DNA from: Microvirga lupini
Lineage (GTDB): Bacteria > Pseudomonadota > Alphaproteobacteria > Rhizobiales > Beijerinckiaceae
Direction: 5' to 3'
DNA: 64,000 bases
Assembly (NCBI RefSeq): GCF_014191055.1
Contig: NZ_JACHWB010000004.1
Span: 248,001 to 312,000, forward strand
Shown here: one piece after another, positions 15,848 through 25,706 of the stretch
Position numbering within the stretch: the first letter of the stretch is position 1
Layout: every line of letters begins with the position of its first letter
Notes under the pieces: generated by a model
Databases searched by the model: none
Told to the model about the DNA's origin: nothing
The model's input: only the letters and a program-made list of their open reading frames with translations
Position numbers and translations under genes: made by a program

Positions 15848-17866
15848 ATGCGTCCCGCGCCCACCCCCGAGCCTCCTCCAGAGACGGAAATCGAGCCGCC
15901 CGGCGTCCCAGGGCTGTCCGGCCTCCTGACCCTGGCCGTAGGCGTTGTCGTGCTGGCGGCACTTTATGTGGGGCGGGAGGTGTTTCTCCCCGTCGTGCTC
16001 GCCATCCTGCTCGCATTCGTGCTCGCGCCCTTCGTCGAGTTGCTGCGCCGGTGGCGCCTGAGCCGGGTGCCGGCCGTCATCATTGCCGTGCTGGTCGCCC
16101 TCGGGATCATCGTGTCCCTGGCGACCGTCATCGGCTTTCAGGTCGCCGGCCTGGCAACCGATCTTCCGCGCTACCAGAGCACTATCGAAACCAAGATCGG
16201 CCACCTGCGCGAGGGATCCCTCGGCAAGCTGCCGGCGCTGCTGAAGGATTTCGGTCGTCGCTTCGATCAGGCTGTCGCCGAGCCGCCGCCGGAGCAGCAG
16301 GCGCCAACGCCTTCCAATGCCACCACGCCTCCGCCACCCGAGGAGCCGAAGCCGCTCCCGGTGGAGGTGCACGAGCCGGATCCGACCCCGGCGCAGGTTG
16401 CCAAAAACGTTCTGCTGCCTTTGCTTGAGCCGCTGGCCACCACCGGTATCGTGTTTGTGGTTCTGGTTTTTATCCTGATGCAGCGCGAAGACCTACGTGA
16501 CCGCATGATCCGCCTGTTCGGGGCCAGCGACCTGCATCGCGCTACGGCCGCCATGGATGATGCCGCGCGGCGCCTCAGCCGGTATTTCCTAACCCAGCTC
16601 GCACTGAACGCATCCTTCGGTGTCGTGGCGGCGGTCGGTCTCTGGCTGATTGGGGTCCCAAGCCCGATCCTGTGGGGCGTCTTTGCGGCCCTCATGCGGT
16701 TCGTGCCTTATATCGGCTCGTTTCTTGCTGCCGTCCCACCGATCTTGCTGGCTGCTTCCGTCGATCCCGGCTGGTCCATGGCCCTCATGACGCTCGCGTT
16801 GTACGCCATCGGCGAGCCCCTGATGGGTCATGTGGTGGAGCCCATCGTGTATGGGCAGAGCACGGGCCTTTCACCCTTCTCTGTCGTTATTTCGGCCATC
16901 TTCTGGACCTGGATCTGGGGACCTGTCGGCCTATTGATCGCAACGCCCCTGACCCTGTGTCTTGTTGTGCTGGGCCGGCATGTGGAGCGGCTCGAATTCC
17001 TCGACGTGCTGCTTGGCGACAGGCCGGCCCTGACACCGGCCGAGAATCTCTATCAGCGCATGCTCGCCGGCGATCCGGACGAAGCTCTCGAATCGGCGGA
17101 ACTCCTTCTGAAGGAGCGCTCGCTGACGTCCTATTACGATGAGGTTGCCCTTCGGGGACTCCAGCTCGCGGCCAACGACGCGACGCGGGGCGTTCTCACT
17201 CACCGCCAGCTCGATCAGGTCAGGGACGTGATCCGGGCCCTGGTTCAGGATCTGGGCGGGCACGACGACGTTGAGCCCGAGGCGCACGAAACCAAGGACG
17301 ATCCGGTGGCGGCTCCTGCCAGTGAGAAGCCTGCCAACAAGGAGCCGGCGGTGCCTGCGCCGATGCCCGAGGAGAGCCGGGTCCCGGAGGCCTGGAGGGC
17401 GGACGGCGTCATCCTATGCATTGCTGGCCGTGGGCCTCTCGACGAGGCGGCCTCCGAAATGCTGGCTCAGCTCCTGAGCAAGCACGGACTCGGCACCCGC
17501 GTGGTGCCGCATGAGGCCGTGTCGCGCCGGCAGATCTTCAACCTGGACATGACCGGCGTGCAGATGGTGTGCATCAGCTATCTGGAGATCAGCGGCACGC
17601 CGGCGCATCTGCGTTACCTGCTGCGTCGACTGAAGCAGAAGGCCCAGGCTCCGACCCTGGTCGGCCTCTGGCCCGCGGAGGATGCGGTGCTGAAGAGCGA
17701 GACGATGCGTGCCACGCTCGGCGCCAATTACTACGTCTCGTCCCTGCGCGATGCGGTGGTGCAGTGCCTGAAGGTGGCGACCGGCGAGGAGAAGCTGTCG
17801 GAGCCAGTCAATTCAGCGAGCGCTGATAAAGCAACGTCAGCCAAGCGGCTGCCGTTGCCTGCATAA
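15848..17866 (+). CDS. AI-2E family transporter with cytoplasmic C-terminal extension
   Basis: A 672-residue inner-membrane protein. Two N-terminal helices (LTLAVGVVVLAALYVG and LPVVLAILLAFVLAPFVELL) follow a proline-rich start. A proline/glutamate-rich insert lies near 150-180, then the AI-2E core (FVPYIGSFLAAVPPILLAA, IWTWIWGPVGLLIATPLTL-type segments) runs to about 380. Family members are permeases or antiporters; the AI-2 link is historical and not implied here. The last 290 residues are soluble and include a Rossmann-like piece (ILCIAGRGPLDEAASEML) and a Pro/Glu linker, which ordinary family members of about 350-400 residues lack. The start at 15848 lacks a strong ribosome site. Confidence 0.85.
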   Translation: MRPAPTPEPPPETEIEPPGVPGLSGLLTLAVGVVVLAALYVGREVFLPVVLAILLAFVLAPFVELLRRWRLSRVPAVIIAVLVALGIIVSLATVIGFQVAGLATDLPRYQSTIETKIGHLREGSLGKLPALLKDFGRRFDQAVAEPPPEQQAPTPSNATTPPPPEEPKPLPVEVHEPDPTPAQVAKNVLLPLLEPLATTGIVFVVLVFILMQREDLRDRMIRLFGASDLHRATAAMDDAARRLSRYFLTQLALNASFGVVAAVGLWLIGVPSPILWGVFAALMRFVPYIGSFLAAVPPILLAASVDPGWSMALMTLALYAIGEPLMGHVVEPIVYGQSTGLSPFSVVISAIFWTWIWGPVGLLIATPLTLCLVVLGRHVERLEFLDVLLGDRPALTPAENLYQRMLAGDPDEALESAELLLKERSLTSYYDEVALRGLQLAANDATRGVLTHRQLDQVRDVIRALVQDLGGHDDVEPEAHETKDDPVAAPASEKPANKEPAVPAPMPEESRVPEAWRADGVILCIAGRGPLDEAASEMLAQLLSKHGLGTRVVPHEAVSRRQIFNLDMTGVQMVCISYLEISGTPAHLRYLLRRLKQKAQAPTLVGLWPAEDAVLKSETMRATLGANYYVSSLRDAVVQCLKVATGEEKLSEPVNSASADKATSAKRLPLPA

Positions 17867-17878
17867 CGATGTCCTAAA

Positions 17879-17958
17879 GCATCGGACGTGAATTCGAACT
17901 CACGTTCGATGCATCTTTCCACGCAAAACCGGTGCCCACTTTTGCGTTCGATGCTCTA
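17879..17958. repeat. Dispersed palindromic repeat, copy C
   Basis: A compact 80-bp copy running from GCATCGGACGTGAATTCG to TTTTGCGTTCGATGCTCTA. It carries both parts found split at 10374-10474, and the CACTTTT motif with the GCATCGGA end of copy A. It lies between the converging AI-2E and dppF genes, and its last bases include the dppF stop codon (17956-17958), so it may serve as their shared terminator. Confidence 0.78.
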
Positions 17959-18939
17959 AGCCGCCTCTTCCTTCAGGAAGTTCTCGGCGTAGTGGCAGGC
18001 GACCTTCCGCCCGTCGAGTTCCCGCAGGGCTGGACGCTCAACCTTGCAGCGCTCGGTCACATAGGGGCAGCGGGTGGAGAACACGCAGCCCTTCGGCGGG
18101 TTGAGCGGCGAGGGGAGTTCACCCTTCAGCACGATGCGCTTGCGCTTCACGCCGGTGATGCCGGGCGTGGAGGAGAGCAGCGCCTGCGTGTAGGGATGCA
18201 GCGGACGGGCGTAGATCTTCTCCTTCGGCCCATGCTCGACTGCGTTGCCCAGATACATGACGAGCACGTCATGGGCGATGTGCCGGACAACGCCGAGATC
18301 GTGCGAGATGAAGAGATAGGCAAGCCCCATCTCCTCCTGCAGATCGGCGAGAAGGTTGAGCACCTGCGCCTGGATCGACACGTCGAGCGCCGAGACCGGC
18401 TCGTCCGCCACCACGAGCTTCGGCGAGAGCATGAGCGCACGGGCGATCGCGATGCGCTGGCGCTGGCCGCCGGAGAACATGTGCGGGTAGCGGTTGTAGT
18501 GCTCAGGCCTCAGGCCCACCTTCGCCATCATGGCTCGCGCACGCTCGGTGCGCTCCGAGCCTGAGAGCTTGGTGTTGATGGCCAGCGGCTCCTCCAGGAT
18601 CGTGCCCACCTTCTTGCGTGGGTTGAGAGAGCCGTAAGGATTCTGGAAGACGAACTGCACCATGCGGCGCAGATCCTTGGCGTAATTGGCCGGCGGGTTG
18701 ACCGCATCGATGCCGTCGAGGGTGAGCGCTCCCTCGGTCGGCTTCTCGATGAGGGTCACCATGCGGGCAAGCGTGGACTTGCCGCAGCCGGATTCGCCCA
18801 CGACCGCAAGGGTCTTACCGGGCTCGATGGCAAAGGAAATGCCGCCAACGGCCTGCAGATTGGCCGGCTCCTTGAACAGGCCGCGCTTGATTTTATAGAC
18901 CTGCTTGAGGTCTTTGGCTTCGACAACGGGAGCCTTCAC
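17956..18939 (-). CDS. dppF: Dipeptide/oligopeptide ABC transporter ATP-binding protein DppF
   Basis: A 327-residue ATPase. Walker A is GESGCGKST, the signature is [12 protein letters not shown], and Walker B is [12 protein letters not shown]. The C-terminal oligopeptide-transport domain has [15 protein letters not shown]. It is the second of the paired peptide-transport ATPases and overlaps dppD by four bases (ATGA). Its stop codon falls inside a dispersed repeat. Last gene of the dppA-B-C-D-F operon. Confidence 0.94.
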   Translation of the reverse strand: MKAPVVEAKDLKQVYKIKRGLFKEPANLQAVGGISFAIEPGKTLAVVGESGCGKSTLARMVTLIEKPTEGALTLDGIDAVNPPANYAKDLRRMVQFVFQNPYGSLNPRKKVGTILEEPLAINTKLSGSERTERARAMMAKVGLRPEHYNRYPHMFSGGQRQRIAIARALMLSPKLVVADEPVSALDVSIQAQVLNLLADLQEEMGLAYLFISHDLGVVRHIAHDVLVMYLGNAVEHGPKEKIYARPLHPYTQALLSSTPGITGVKRKRIVLKGELPSPLNPPKGCVFSTRCPYVTERCKVERPALRELDGRKVACHYAENFLKEEAA

Positions 18940-19952
18940 GACGCAGCCTCCGTTCCAATGGGATGATCATGCTGAATCTCGGCGTTCCGGTTCGGGTCGC
19001 CGAGCGGATAATGGCAGCGGATATGGCCGCCGGCCCAGGCGCGCAGGTCAGGGCGCACGTTGCGCGAATGCTCCGTGGCATAGGCGCAGCGTGGGCTGAA
19101 CAGGCAGCCCTTCGGACGGTCGTAGAGGCCGGGCACCACGCCGGGGATCGTCGCCAGACGCCCGCCTTCGCTGCGCTCGGGAAGAGCGGCCAGCAGGGCT
19201 GCCGTGTAGGGATGCTGCGGCGAGGCGAAGAGGTCGGCGGCGGAGCGCTCCTCCATGATCTGGCCGGCATACATCACCATCACGCGCTGTGCGGTGTCGG
19301 CCACCACGCCCATGTTGTGGGTGATCATGACAAGGCCCATGTTGCGCTCCTTCTGGAGCGATATGAGCAGATCGAGGATCTGGGCCTGAATCGTCACGTC
19401 GAGGGCGGTGGTGGGTTCGTCGGCGATGAGCAGCTTGGGATTGCAGGCGATCGCCATGGCGATCATCACGCGCTGGTTCATGCCGCCCGACATCTGGTGC
19501 GGATAGGCGGACAGCCGGCTTTCCGGCGAGGGGATGCCGACTTGGCCAAGAAGCTCGACGGCCCGGCGCTGAGCGGCCTTTCGGTCCATGCCTTCATGCA
19601 GGCGCAACGTCTCAGTGAGCTGGAACCCGACCGTGAAGGAGGGGTTCAGGCTGGTCGTCGGCTCCTGGAAGATCATGGCGACATCCTTGCCCGTGAGCTG
19701 GCGTCGCTCACGATCGGAGATCGTCAGGAGATCGCGGCCGTTGAAGGTCAGCTTGTCCGCTTTCACGCGGCCGGGGAACGGGATGAGGCCCATGAGGGCC
19801 AGCATCGTAACGCTTTTGCCGGAGCCGGATTCGCCCACGACGCCGAGAACCTCGCCCTCTTCGAGCCTGAGGCTCACGCCATCGACGGCCCGCATGATGC
19901 CGCCTTGGGTCGGAAACTCGACCGACAGATTTTCAATTTCAACAAGAGCCAT
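18936..19952 (-). CDS. dppD: Dipeptide/oligopeptide ABC transporter ATP-binding protein DppD
   Basis: A 338-residue ATPase with Walker [10 protein letters not shown], signature [14 protein letters not shown] and Walker [12 protein letters not shown]. The C-terminal [20 protein letters not shown] replaces one of the usual cysteines of the oligopeptide domain, since CxxC-like spacing is incomplete. The ATG at 19952 starts the conserved region and lies 2 bases past the dppC stop; the frame stays open upstream inside dppC but without homology. Confidence 0.94.
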   Translation of the reverse strand: MALVEIENLSVEFPTQGGIMRAVDGVSLRLEEGEVLGVVGESGSGKSVTMLALMGLIPFPGRVKADKLTFNGRDLLTISDRERRQLTGKDVAMIFQEPTTSLNPSFTVGFQLTETLRLHEGMDRKAAQRRAVELLGQVGIPSPESRLSAYPHQMSGGMNQRVMIAMAIACNPKLLIADEPTTALDVTIQAQILDLLISLQKERNMGLVMITHNMGVVADTAQRVMVMYAGQIMEERSAADLFASPQHPYTAALLAALPERSEGGRLATIPGVVPGLYDRPKGCLFSPRCAYATEHSRNVRPDLRAWAGGHIRCHYPLGDPNRNAEIQHDHPIGTEAAS

Positions 19953-19954
19953 GA

Positions 19955-20866
19955 TCAGCGCTTCAGTTTTGGATCGAGGGCGTCGCGAAGACCGTCGCCC
20001 AGAAGATTGAAGGCAAGCACCGTGATGAGGATGGCGAGACCGGGGAAGGTCACGACCCACCAGGCGCGGAGCACGAACTCGCGGGCATCGGCCAGCATCG
20101 TGCCCCATTCAGGAGAAGGAGGCTGCGCGCCGAGGCCGAGGAAGCCCAGAGCCGCCGCATCCAGGATCGCGGTGGAGATGCCGAGCGACGCCTGCACGAT
20201 CAGGGGCGCGGTGCAGTTCGGCAGTACCTCCCTGAACATCAGGCGCGTCGTTCCGGCGCCGCTCACCCGGGCGGCCGTGACGTAGTCCTTGGAGGTTTCG
20301 GTGATCACCGCCGCGCGGGCAAGGCGCACGTAATGCGGCAAAATCACCAGGGCCACCGCCAGCATCGCGTTCATCAGGCCGGGACCCAGCACCGCCACGA
20401 TCACGATGGCGAGCAGAAGGCTCGGCAGGGTGAGGATGATATCCATCAGGCGCATGATGAAGATCTCGGTCAGGCCGCGGAAGAAACCTGCCACGAGGCC
20501 GAGAACGGTGCCGATCGCGATGGAGAGCGCCACCACGGCGATGCCGATGAGCAGCGACAGCTGCGCGCCGTAGATCAGGCGGGAGAGGATATCGCGCCCA
20601 ATGGGATCCGTGCCGAGCGGGTAGGCAATCGACCCGCCCTCCTGCCAGAACGGAGGTTTCAGGGCGATGGCGGTGTTCGTGAGGTTGGGGTCATGAGGCG
20701 CGATCACGGGCGCCAGCAGCGCCACGAGCACCACGGCCACGATGATCACAAGCCCGGCGACGGCGCCATGATTGGCGCTGAAATAGCCCCAGAACTCGCG
20801 CAGGGGATGGGGAGGGGTGGCCGTCGGCACCGCGACGGCCGGAGCTTCCATGGTTTCAGTGGTCAT
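19955..20866 (-). CDS. dppC: Dipeptide ABC transporter permease DppC
   Basis: A 303-residue permease of the BPD_transp_1 family with the OppC-type N-terminal segment ([18 protein letters not shown]), [13 protein letters not shown], the [19 protein letters not shown] loop and the EAA motif near [13 protein letters not shown]. It pairs with DppB to form the membrane channel. The ATG at 20866 overlaps the dppB stop. Confidence 0.94.
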   Translation of the reverse strand: MTTETMEAPAVAVPTATPPHPLREFWGYFSANHGAVAGLVIIVAVVLVALLAPVIAPHDPNLTNTAIALKPPFWQEGGSIAYPLGTDPIGRDILSRLIYGAQLSLLIGIAVVALSIAIGTVLGLVAGFFRGLTEIFIMRLMDIILTLPSLLLAIVIVAVLGPGLMNAMLAVALVILPHYVRLARAAVITETSKDYVTAARVSGAGTTRLMFREVLPNCTAPLIVQASLGISTAILDAAALGFLGLGAQPPSPEWGTMLADAREFVLRAWWVVTFPGLAILITVLAFNLLGDGLRDALDPKLKR

Positions 20867-21873
20867 CGCGTATGCCTGATGCGAGGATTGATGAGCCCGT
20901 AGGCAAGGTCGACGAGAAGGTTCACGCCCATGACGACGACACCGAGCAGCAGCGCGCCGCCCTGCAGGACGGGATAATCGCGCCGGAAGATGGCGTCGAT
21001 GAGCCACTTGCCGACCCCTGGCCAGGAGAAGATCGTCTCGGTGAGAATCGCGCCGGTGAACAGCACGCCGATCTGCAGGCCGATCACCGTCACGACGGGA
21101 ATGAGCGCGTTGCGCAGGGCATGCAGGGCGACAATCCGGAACCGGGAGAGACCTTTGGCCTTGGCGGTGCGGATGTAATCCTCGCCCAGAACCTCCAGCA
21201 TGGCCGAGCGGGTCATGCGGGCGATCACCGCGAGCGGCACGGTGCCGAGCACGATGGTGGGCAGGATCAGGTGTTTGACCGCCGACCAGAAGGCCTCCGG
21301 CTCATCGGACAGGAGCGTGTCGATCAAGAGGAAGCCGGTGATCGGCTCGATGTAGTACAGCACGTCGATGCGGCCGGAGACGGGCGTCAGGTCGAACTGC
21401 ACTGAGAACAGCAGGATGAGGATCAGGCCCCACCAGAAGATCGGCATGGAATAGCCGGCAAGCGAGATGCCCATGACGCCGTGGTCGAAGATGGAATTTC
21501 GCTTGATCGCCGCGATAATGCCGGCCGGAAGACCGAGCAGAAGCGCAAAGATGATGGCGCAGAGCGCCAGTTCGATTGTTGCCGGGAACAGTGCGGAGAA
21601 CTCGCTCAGCACCGGCTCCTGCGTGATCATGGACTTGCCGAGATCGCCCTGCAGGACGCGGGACAGATAGATCCCGTACTGGACAAGGATCGGCTGATCG
21701 AAGCCGTATTCCTTCCGGAGTTGCTCATGGCGCGCAGGGTCGATTCCGCGTTCGCCGGCAAGAGTTTCAATCGGATCGCCTGGCACGAGGCGGATCAGGA
21801 AGAAGGCCAGCAATGTGATCCCGATGAAGGTCGGGATGATCAGGCTGACGCGAGTGAGGATGAAGCGGAGCAT
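20863..21873 (-). CDS. dppB: Dipeptide ABC transporter permease DppB
   Basis: A 336-residue permease. The opening MLRFILTRVSLIIPTFIGIT and LIRLVPGDPIETLAGERG are diagnostic of OppB/DppB proteins, and an EAA-type loop (AKGLSRFRIVALHALRNALIPV) precedes the last helices. It lies 67 bases downstream of dppA, separated by a terminator-like hairpin, and overlaps dppC by four bases. Confidence 0.94.
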   Translation of the reverse strand: MLRFILTRVSLIIPTFIGITLLAFFLIRLVPGDPIETLAGERGIDPARHEQLRKEYGFDQPILVQYGIYLSRVLQGDLGKSMITQEPVLSEFSALFPATIELALCAIIFALLLGLPAGIIAAIKRNSIFDHGVMGISLAGYSMPIFWWGLILILLFSVQFDLTPVSGRIDVLYYIEPITGFLLIDTLLSDEPEAFWSAVKHLILPTIVLGTVPLAVIARMTRSAMLEVLGEDYIRTAKAKGLSRFRIVALHALRNALIPVVTVIGLQIGVLFTGAILTETIFSWPGVGKWLIDAIFRRDYPVLQGGALLLGVVVMGVNLLVDLAYGLINPRIRHTR

Positions 21874-21884
21874 CGGCTGAATGT

Positions 21885-21919
21885 AAAAAGGCGGAGCGGC
21901 TTCAAAAAGCCGCTCCGCC
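21885..21919 (-). terminator. Hairpin with T-run between dppA and dppB
   Basis: The arms GGCGGAGCGGCTT (21890-21902) and AAGCCGCTCCGCC (21907-21919) are exact 13-bp complements with a 4-base loop. On the minus strand the hairpin is followed directly by TTTTT (21889-21885). It fits an intrinsic, probably partial, terminator that leaves more dppA than dppBCDF transcript and protects the dppA 3' end. Confidence 0.8.
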
Positions 21920-21940
21920 GTAGGTTGAAGGGAAGTGAGC

Positions 21941-23542
21941 TTACTTGCTGTTGATGTCCACGCCGTAGAAGGTGTGGCGACCGAACGGCGAGAGCTTGAA
22001 GTCCACGACTTCCTTGCGGATCGGCTTCAGCTGCACGGCGTGAGCCACCGTGAACCAGGGAGCCTGCTCCTTGAAGATCACCTGAGCCTGCTCGTAGAGC
22101 TTCGTGCGCTCGGCCTGATCCGTCGTGACCTTCGCCTTCGTCACGATATCGTCGAAGGGCTTGTAGCACCACTTGGCGATGTTCGAGCCGGAAGCGCTCT
22201 GCGCCGAGGCGCAGCCCAGCAGGGTGTGCAGGAAGTTGTCCGGATCGCCGTTGTCGCCCGTCCAGCCGAGCTGAGCCATCTGGTGCTCGCCGGCCTGAGC
22301 CCGCTTGCGGTACTCACCCCACTCGAAGCTCTTGATCTCGGCCTTCACGCCGATCTTGGCGAGGTCGGCCTGCATGAGCTCCGCGATGCGGCGCGCATTC
22401 GGGTTGTAGGGACGCTGAACCGGCATCGCCCACAGGTCGGTCTCAAGACCGTTCGGATAACCAGCCTCGGCGAGCAGCTTCTTGGCGGCTTCCGGGTTGT
22501 ACTCGTCTTCCTTCACGGAGTCGTTGTACGACCACATGGACGGCGGGATCGGGTTCTTGGCAGGAACGCCCGAGCCGAGGAACACGGCATCGACGATGGC
22601 CTTCTTGTTCATGGCCATGTTGAAGGCCTTGCGGACGCGAACGTCGTCGAAGGGCTTCTTCGTGGTCTGATAGGCGAGATAGCCGACATTCAGGCCGGCC
22701 TGCTCGAGGATCTGGACGTTCGGGTCCTTCTTCATGGCCTCGAGGTCAGCCGGGTTCGGATACGGCATCACGTGGCATTCGCCCTTCTGGAGCTTCGCCC
22801 AGCGCACGGAGGCGTCCGGGGTGATCGAGAAGACGAGGTCGTCGAGCTTCGCCTTGCCGGCCCAGTACTCGGGGAAAGCCTTGTAGCGGATGATCGCATC
22901 CTTCTGGTACTGCACCAGGTAGAACGGGCCCGTGCCGATCGGCTCTTGGTCGATCTTCTCCGGGGTGCCGGCCTTCATCATGGCATCGGCGTATTCCTTC
23001 GACTGGACGCTCGACCACATCATGGCGAGGTTGGCCAGGAACGGAGCCTCAGGCTTGTTGAGGGTGATGCGGATCGTGCTGTCGTTCACCTTCTCCACCG
23101 ATTTCAGCAGGGCGGGCATGCCCATATCGTTGAAGTAGGAGTGGTTCGGGCTGGTGACCTTGAAGAAGGCGTTGTCTTCCTTCCACTGACGCTCGAACAT
23201 GAACACGATGTCGTCGGCGTTCATGTCGCGGGTCGGCTTGAAATTCTTGTTGGAGTGCCACTTCACGCCCTTGCGCAGGGTGAAGGTGTACACCGTGCCG
23301 TCAGCGGAGACCTCCCACTTCTCGGCAAGGCTGGGGACGACCTTGGTGCCGCCGCGCTCGAACTCGACAAGACGGTTGTAGATCTGCTCACTGGCGTCGA
23401 AGGACGTGCCGGTGGTGTTCACGCCGGGATAGAAGTTCTCCGGGCTGCCTTCCGAGCAGTAGACGAGGGTCTTGGCGGCCAGGGGAGCGGCGGCCAGGAA
23501 GGCCGGAACGCAGATGGCTGCGAAAAGGGCTGATTTTTTCAT
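21941..23542 (-). CDS. dppA: Dipeptide ABC transporter periplasmic binding protein DppA
   Basis: A 533-residue SBP_bac_5 protein. A clear signal peptide (MKKSALFAAICVPAFLAAAP, cleavage near AAK) is followed by TLVYCSEGSPENFYPG. The family motif WHSNKNFKPTRDMNADDIVF (the position of the SBP_bac_5 signature) and GTGPFYLVQYQKDAIIRYK fit DppA specifically, whose members bind dipeptides and sometimes heme or delta-aminolevulinate. First gene of the operon, transcribed from a promoter in the 262-base gap upstream. Confidence 0.94.
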   Translation of the reverse strand: MKKSALFAAICVPAFLAAAPLAAKTLVYCSEGSPENFYPGVNTTGTSFDASEQIYNRLVEFERGGTKVVPSLAEKWEVSADGTVYTFTLRKGVKWHSNKNFKPTRDMNADDIVFMFERQWKEDNAFFKVTSPNHSYFNDMGMPALLKSVEKVNDSTIRITLNKPEAPFLANLAMMWSSVQSKEYADAMMKAGTPEKIDQEPIGTGPFYLVQYQKDAIIRYKAFPEYWAGKAKLDDLVFSITPDASVRWAKLQKGECHVMPYPNPADLEAMKKDPNVQILEQAGLNVGYLAYQTTKKPFDDVRVRKAFNMAMNKKAIVDAVFLGSGVPAKNPIPPSMWSYNDSVKEDEYNPEAAKKLLAEAGYPNGLETDLWAMPVQRPYNPNARRIAELMQADLAKIGVKAEIKSFEWGEYRKRAQAGEHQMAQLGWTGDNGDPDNFLHTLLGCASAQSASGSNIAKWCYKPFDDIVTKAKVTTDQAERTKLYEQAQVIFKEQAPWFTVAHAVQLKPIRKEVVDFKLSPFGRHTFYGVDINSK

Positions 23543-23591
23543 TACCTTTGGTCCTCTGAGACGGCTCTACTCATGGCCGTTCTGTGACGGA

Positions 23592-23620
23592 GTTAAGGTG
23601 CGAAGCTCCGATATTGTCAA
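23592..23620 (-). promoter_or_regulatory. Candidate sigma-70-type promoter of the dpp operon
   Basis: On the minus strand TTGACA (complement of 23615-23620) and CTTAAC (complement of 23592-23597) are spaced by 17 bases, about 50 bases ahead of the dppA ATG. The -10 is a weak match. Just upstream at 23623-23642 is a perfect 7-bp inverted repeat (TATCCAT, 6-base loop, ATGGATA), a possible operator. The whole 23543-23804 gap is AT-rich for this genome and holds no open frame that looks coding. Confidence 0.45.
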
Positions 23621-23804
23621 TCTATCCATGCAACAATGGATAATTTTTAAAGGAAATTTACCATTTTCTGCAGGGGCGGCAGCGTGAATCACAGATTACG
23701 AGGGTCAATTTTCCGCGATTTCTCCTCATTCCGGACGAAAGGTCCCAAAATCCGGATTTGTCCACATCGCGGCGAAAGGTTGCCCGCCAGCTATCGTCTA
23801 TCCA

Positions 23805-25706
23805 TCACGTCTGCTTCCGGCTGGCTGCCTCGGTGACCTTTGCGGCAAGATCGGCGCGGTTGAACGGCTTGTGCAGCATCAGATAGCCGTCTGGAACGCG
23901 CTTGGGATCGGCATACCCGGTCACGAGCAGGATGCCGAGGCCGGAACGGACCTCACGGGCCTTGTCGGCGAGCTCGGTTCCCGTCATGCCCGGCATGGCA
24001 AAGTCCGCGATCAGAATGTCGAGCTGGTCGTCGGCCTTCAGGATATCGAGGGCTGAGGACCCATCGGCGGCTTCCACGACCCGGTGGCCCATCTCGTTCA
24101 GGTAGGCGGCCGTCACCGTGCGCACTTCCGCGTCGTCATCCACGAGCAGGATACGGACCTTGGGAGCATCGGGCGCAATGGACTGCTCTTCGGGAGGTCT
24201 GCCGTCCTGTGCCTTCGTGGCGCGTGAGAGATAGAGTTCCACCGTCGTGCCGACGCCGACCGTGCTGTGGATCGTCACCGTACCGCCGGATTGCTGCGCC
24301 AGGCCGTAGACCATGGGAAGACCAAGGCCCGTCCCCTTGCCCACCTCCTTGGTGGTGAAGAAGGGCTCCAGCACCCGCGCCAGAACCTCCGGTGGAATGC
24401 CGGTGCCGGTATCCGCCACCGAAATGACCACATAATCCCCGCCGGCGAGATCGGTGATTCGGCCTTCCTCGACAGCCTCGTTTCGCGTCGAAAGGGTCAG
24501 AACACCGTTCTCCGCCATGGCGTCGCGGGCATTGATGCAAAGGTTCAGAATGGCCAGTTCGAGCTGGTCCGGGTCGACCATGGCGGTCCAGAGCTCACCT
24601 GCGAGGTGCCGTTCGATCTGCATCACGCCGCCGAGCGTCCGGGTCAGCAGGTCGCTCATGCCGGCGATGACCTGGTTCACGTCCACGGCCTGCAACCGCA
24701 GGTCCCGCTGGCGGCTGAAGCTCAGGAGCCTCTGGGTCAGGGATGCGCCCCGTTCCGCCGCATAGGTGGCGTTCTGCAGGAGCCTCGTCAGGCGTGGATC
24801 GTCGGGGGCTCGGCGCGATGCGAGGTCCAGGCTGCCGAGCACGGCCATCAGCAGGTTGTTGAAGTCGTGGGCCACGCCTCCGGCGAGGGTGCCCAGAGCC
24901 TGCATCTTGTCGGCCTGACGCAGGCGCATCTCCATCAGCTTGCGCTCCGTGATGTCGCGCTCGATGGTGGCCAGATTGGTGACGCTGCCCTGCTCGTCCA
25001 GGATCGGAATGTGGTTGATCAGGAACCATTGCGTCTTGCCGTCGGGCAGCGTGCGCTCCTCGATCACCTCGTCGGGCTGGCGCGCTTGAATGGCGCGGCG
25101 CTCCGCCTCCTCTATCATCATAGCCCGTTCGGGCGAGACGTAATCCCTTTCCTTGCGACCGATGCAATCGCCGGCCCTATATCCCAGGCTCCTGGCCTTG
25201 CTGGCGTTCAAGCGCACGAAGCGGCCTTCCAGATCCTTGAACGAGATCAGATCGCCCGTGCTTTCCATCAGGCCGTGCAGGAGCGCCCGTTCGGTATCGA
25301 GCTCCCGTGCGAGCAGGCGCCGCTGATAGGCGGCCGCGACCATGTTGGACAGGGCGGCGGGATCCCAGGGCTTGGGCACATAGGCCATGATGCGGCCCTT
25401 GTTGACCGCTCCGATGACCGCCTTCAGATCCGCATATCCCGTGAGAAGAATGGCCTCGGCATCCGAGACGTTTCGGGCCTTCGCCAGGAACTCGTCGCCT
25501 TGCATCTCCGGCATGCGCTGGTCCGAGATGATGATGGCGACCTCCGGCTCATGCTGAAGGATGTCCAGGGCTTGGCTGGGAGACGAGGCCGTCAGCACCC
25601 GGTAGTCGTTCTCGAACAGGTCTTCGAGAGCGATCAGGATATCCGGCTCGTCATCGACGACGAGGATTGTGCCATTCGTTGAAGTCATCTCGCTCGGCAA
25701 GGTCAT
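23805..25706 (-). CDS. Hybrid histidine kinase, REC-PAS-HisKA-HATPase-REC
   Basis: A 633-residue soluble protein with no membrane segment. An N-terminal receiver has ILVVDDEPD and phosphoacceptor Asp62 (IISDQRMPE). A PAS domain spans about 140-255 and ends with the PAC-like [15 protein letters not shown]. The kinase has His280 in [11 protein letters not shown] and an ATPase domain with [10 protein letters not shown] and [11 protein letters not shown]-terminal receiver has [10 protein letters not shown] and Asp568 (IADFAMPG). The HDFNN box is of the type whose kinases often feed an attached receiver. It is the last gene of the chemosensory operon and overlaps its neighbour by four bases. No DNA-binding output is attached. 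Confidence 0.92.
   Translation of the reverse strand: MTLPSEMTSTNGTILVVDDEPDILIALEDLFENDYRVLTASSPSQALDILQHEPEVAIIISDQRMPEMQGDEFLAKARNVSDAEAILLTGYADLKAVIGAVNKGRIMAYVPKPWDPAALSNMVAAAYQRRLLARELDTERALLHGLMESTGDLISFKDLEGRFVRLNASKARSLGYRAGDCIGRKERDYVSPERAMMIEEAERRAIQARQPDEVIEERTLPDGKTQWFLINHIPILDEQGSVTNLATIERDITERKLMEMRLRQADKMQALGTLAGGVAHDFNNLLMAVLGSLDLASRRAPDDPRLTRLLQNATYAAERGASLTQRLLSFSRQRDLRLQAVDVNQVIAGMSDLLTRTLGGVMQIERHLAGELWTAMVDPDQLELAILNLCINARDAMAENGVLTLSTRNEAVEEGRITDLAGGDYVVISVADTGTGIPPEVLARVLEPFFTTKEVGKGTGLGLPMVYGLAQQSGGTVTIHSTVGVGTTVELYLSRATKAQDGRPPEEQSIAPDAPKVRILLVDDDAEVRTVTAAYLNEMGHRVVEAADGSSALDILKADDQLDILIADFAMPGMTGTELADKAREVRSGLGILLVTGYADPKRVPDGYLMLHKPFNRADLAAKVTEAASRKQT

Noticed and set aside
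15848..17866. Autoinducer-2 exporter with a role in quorum sensing
   Set aside because: The family name is historical; no luxS or lsr gene is present and most members transport other substrates.
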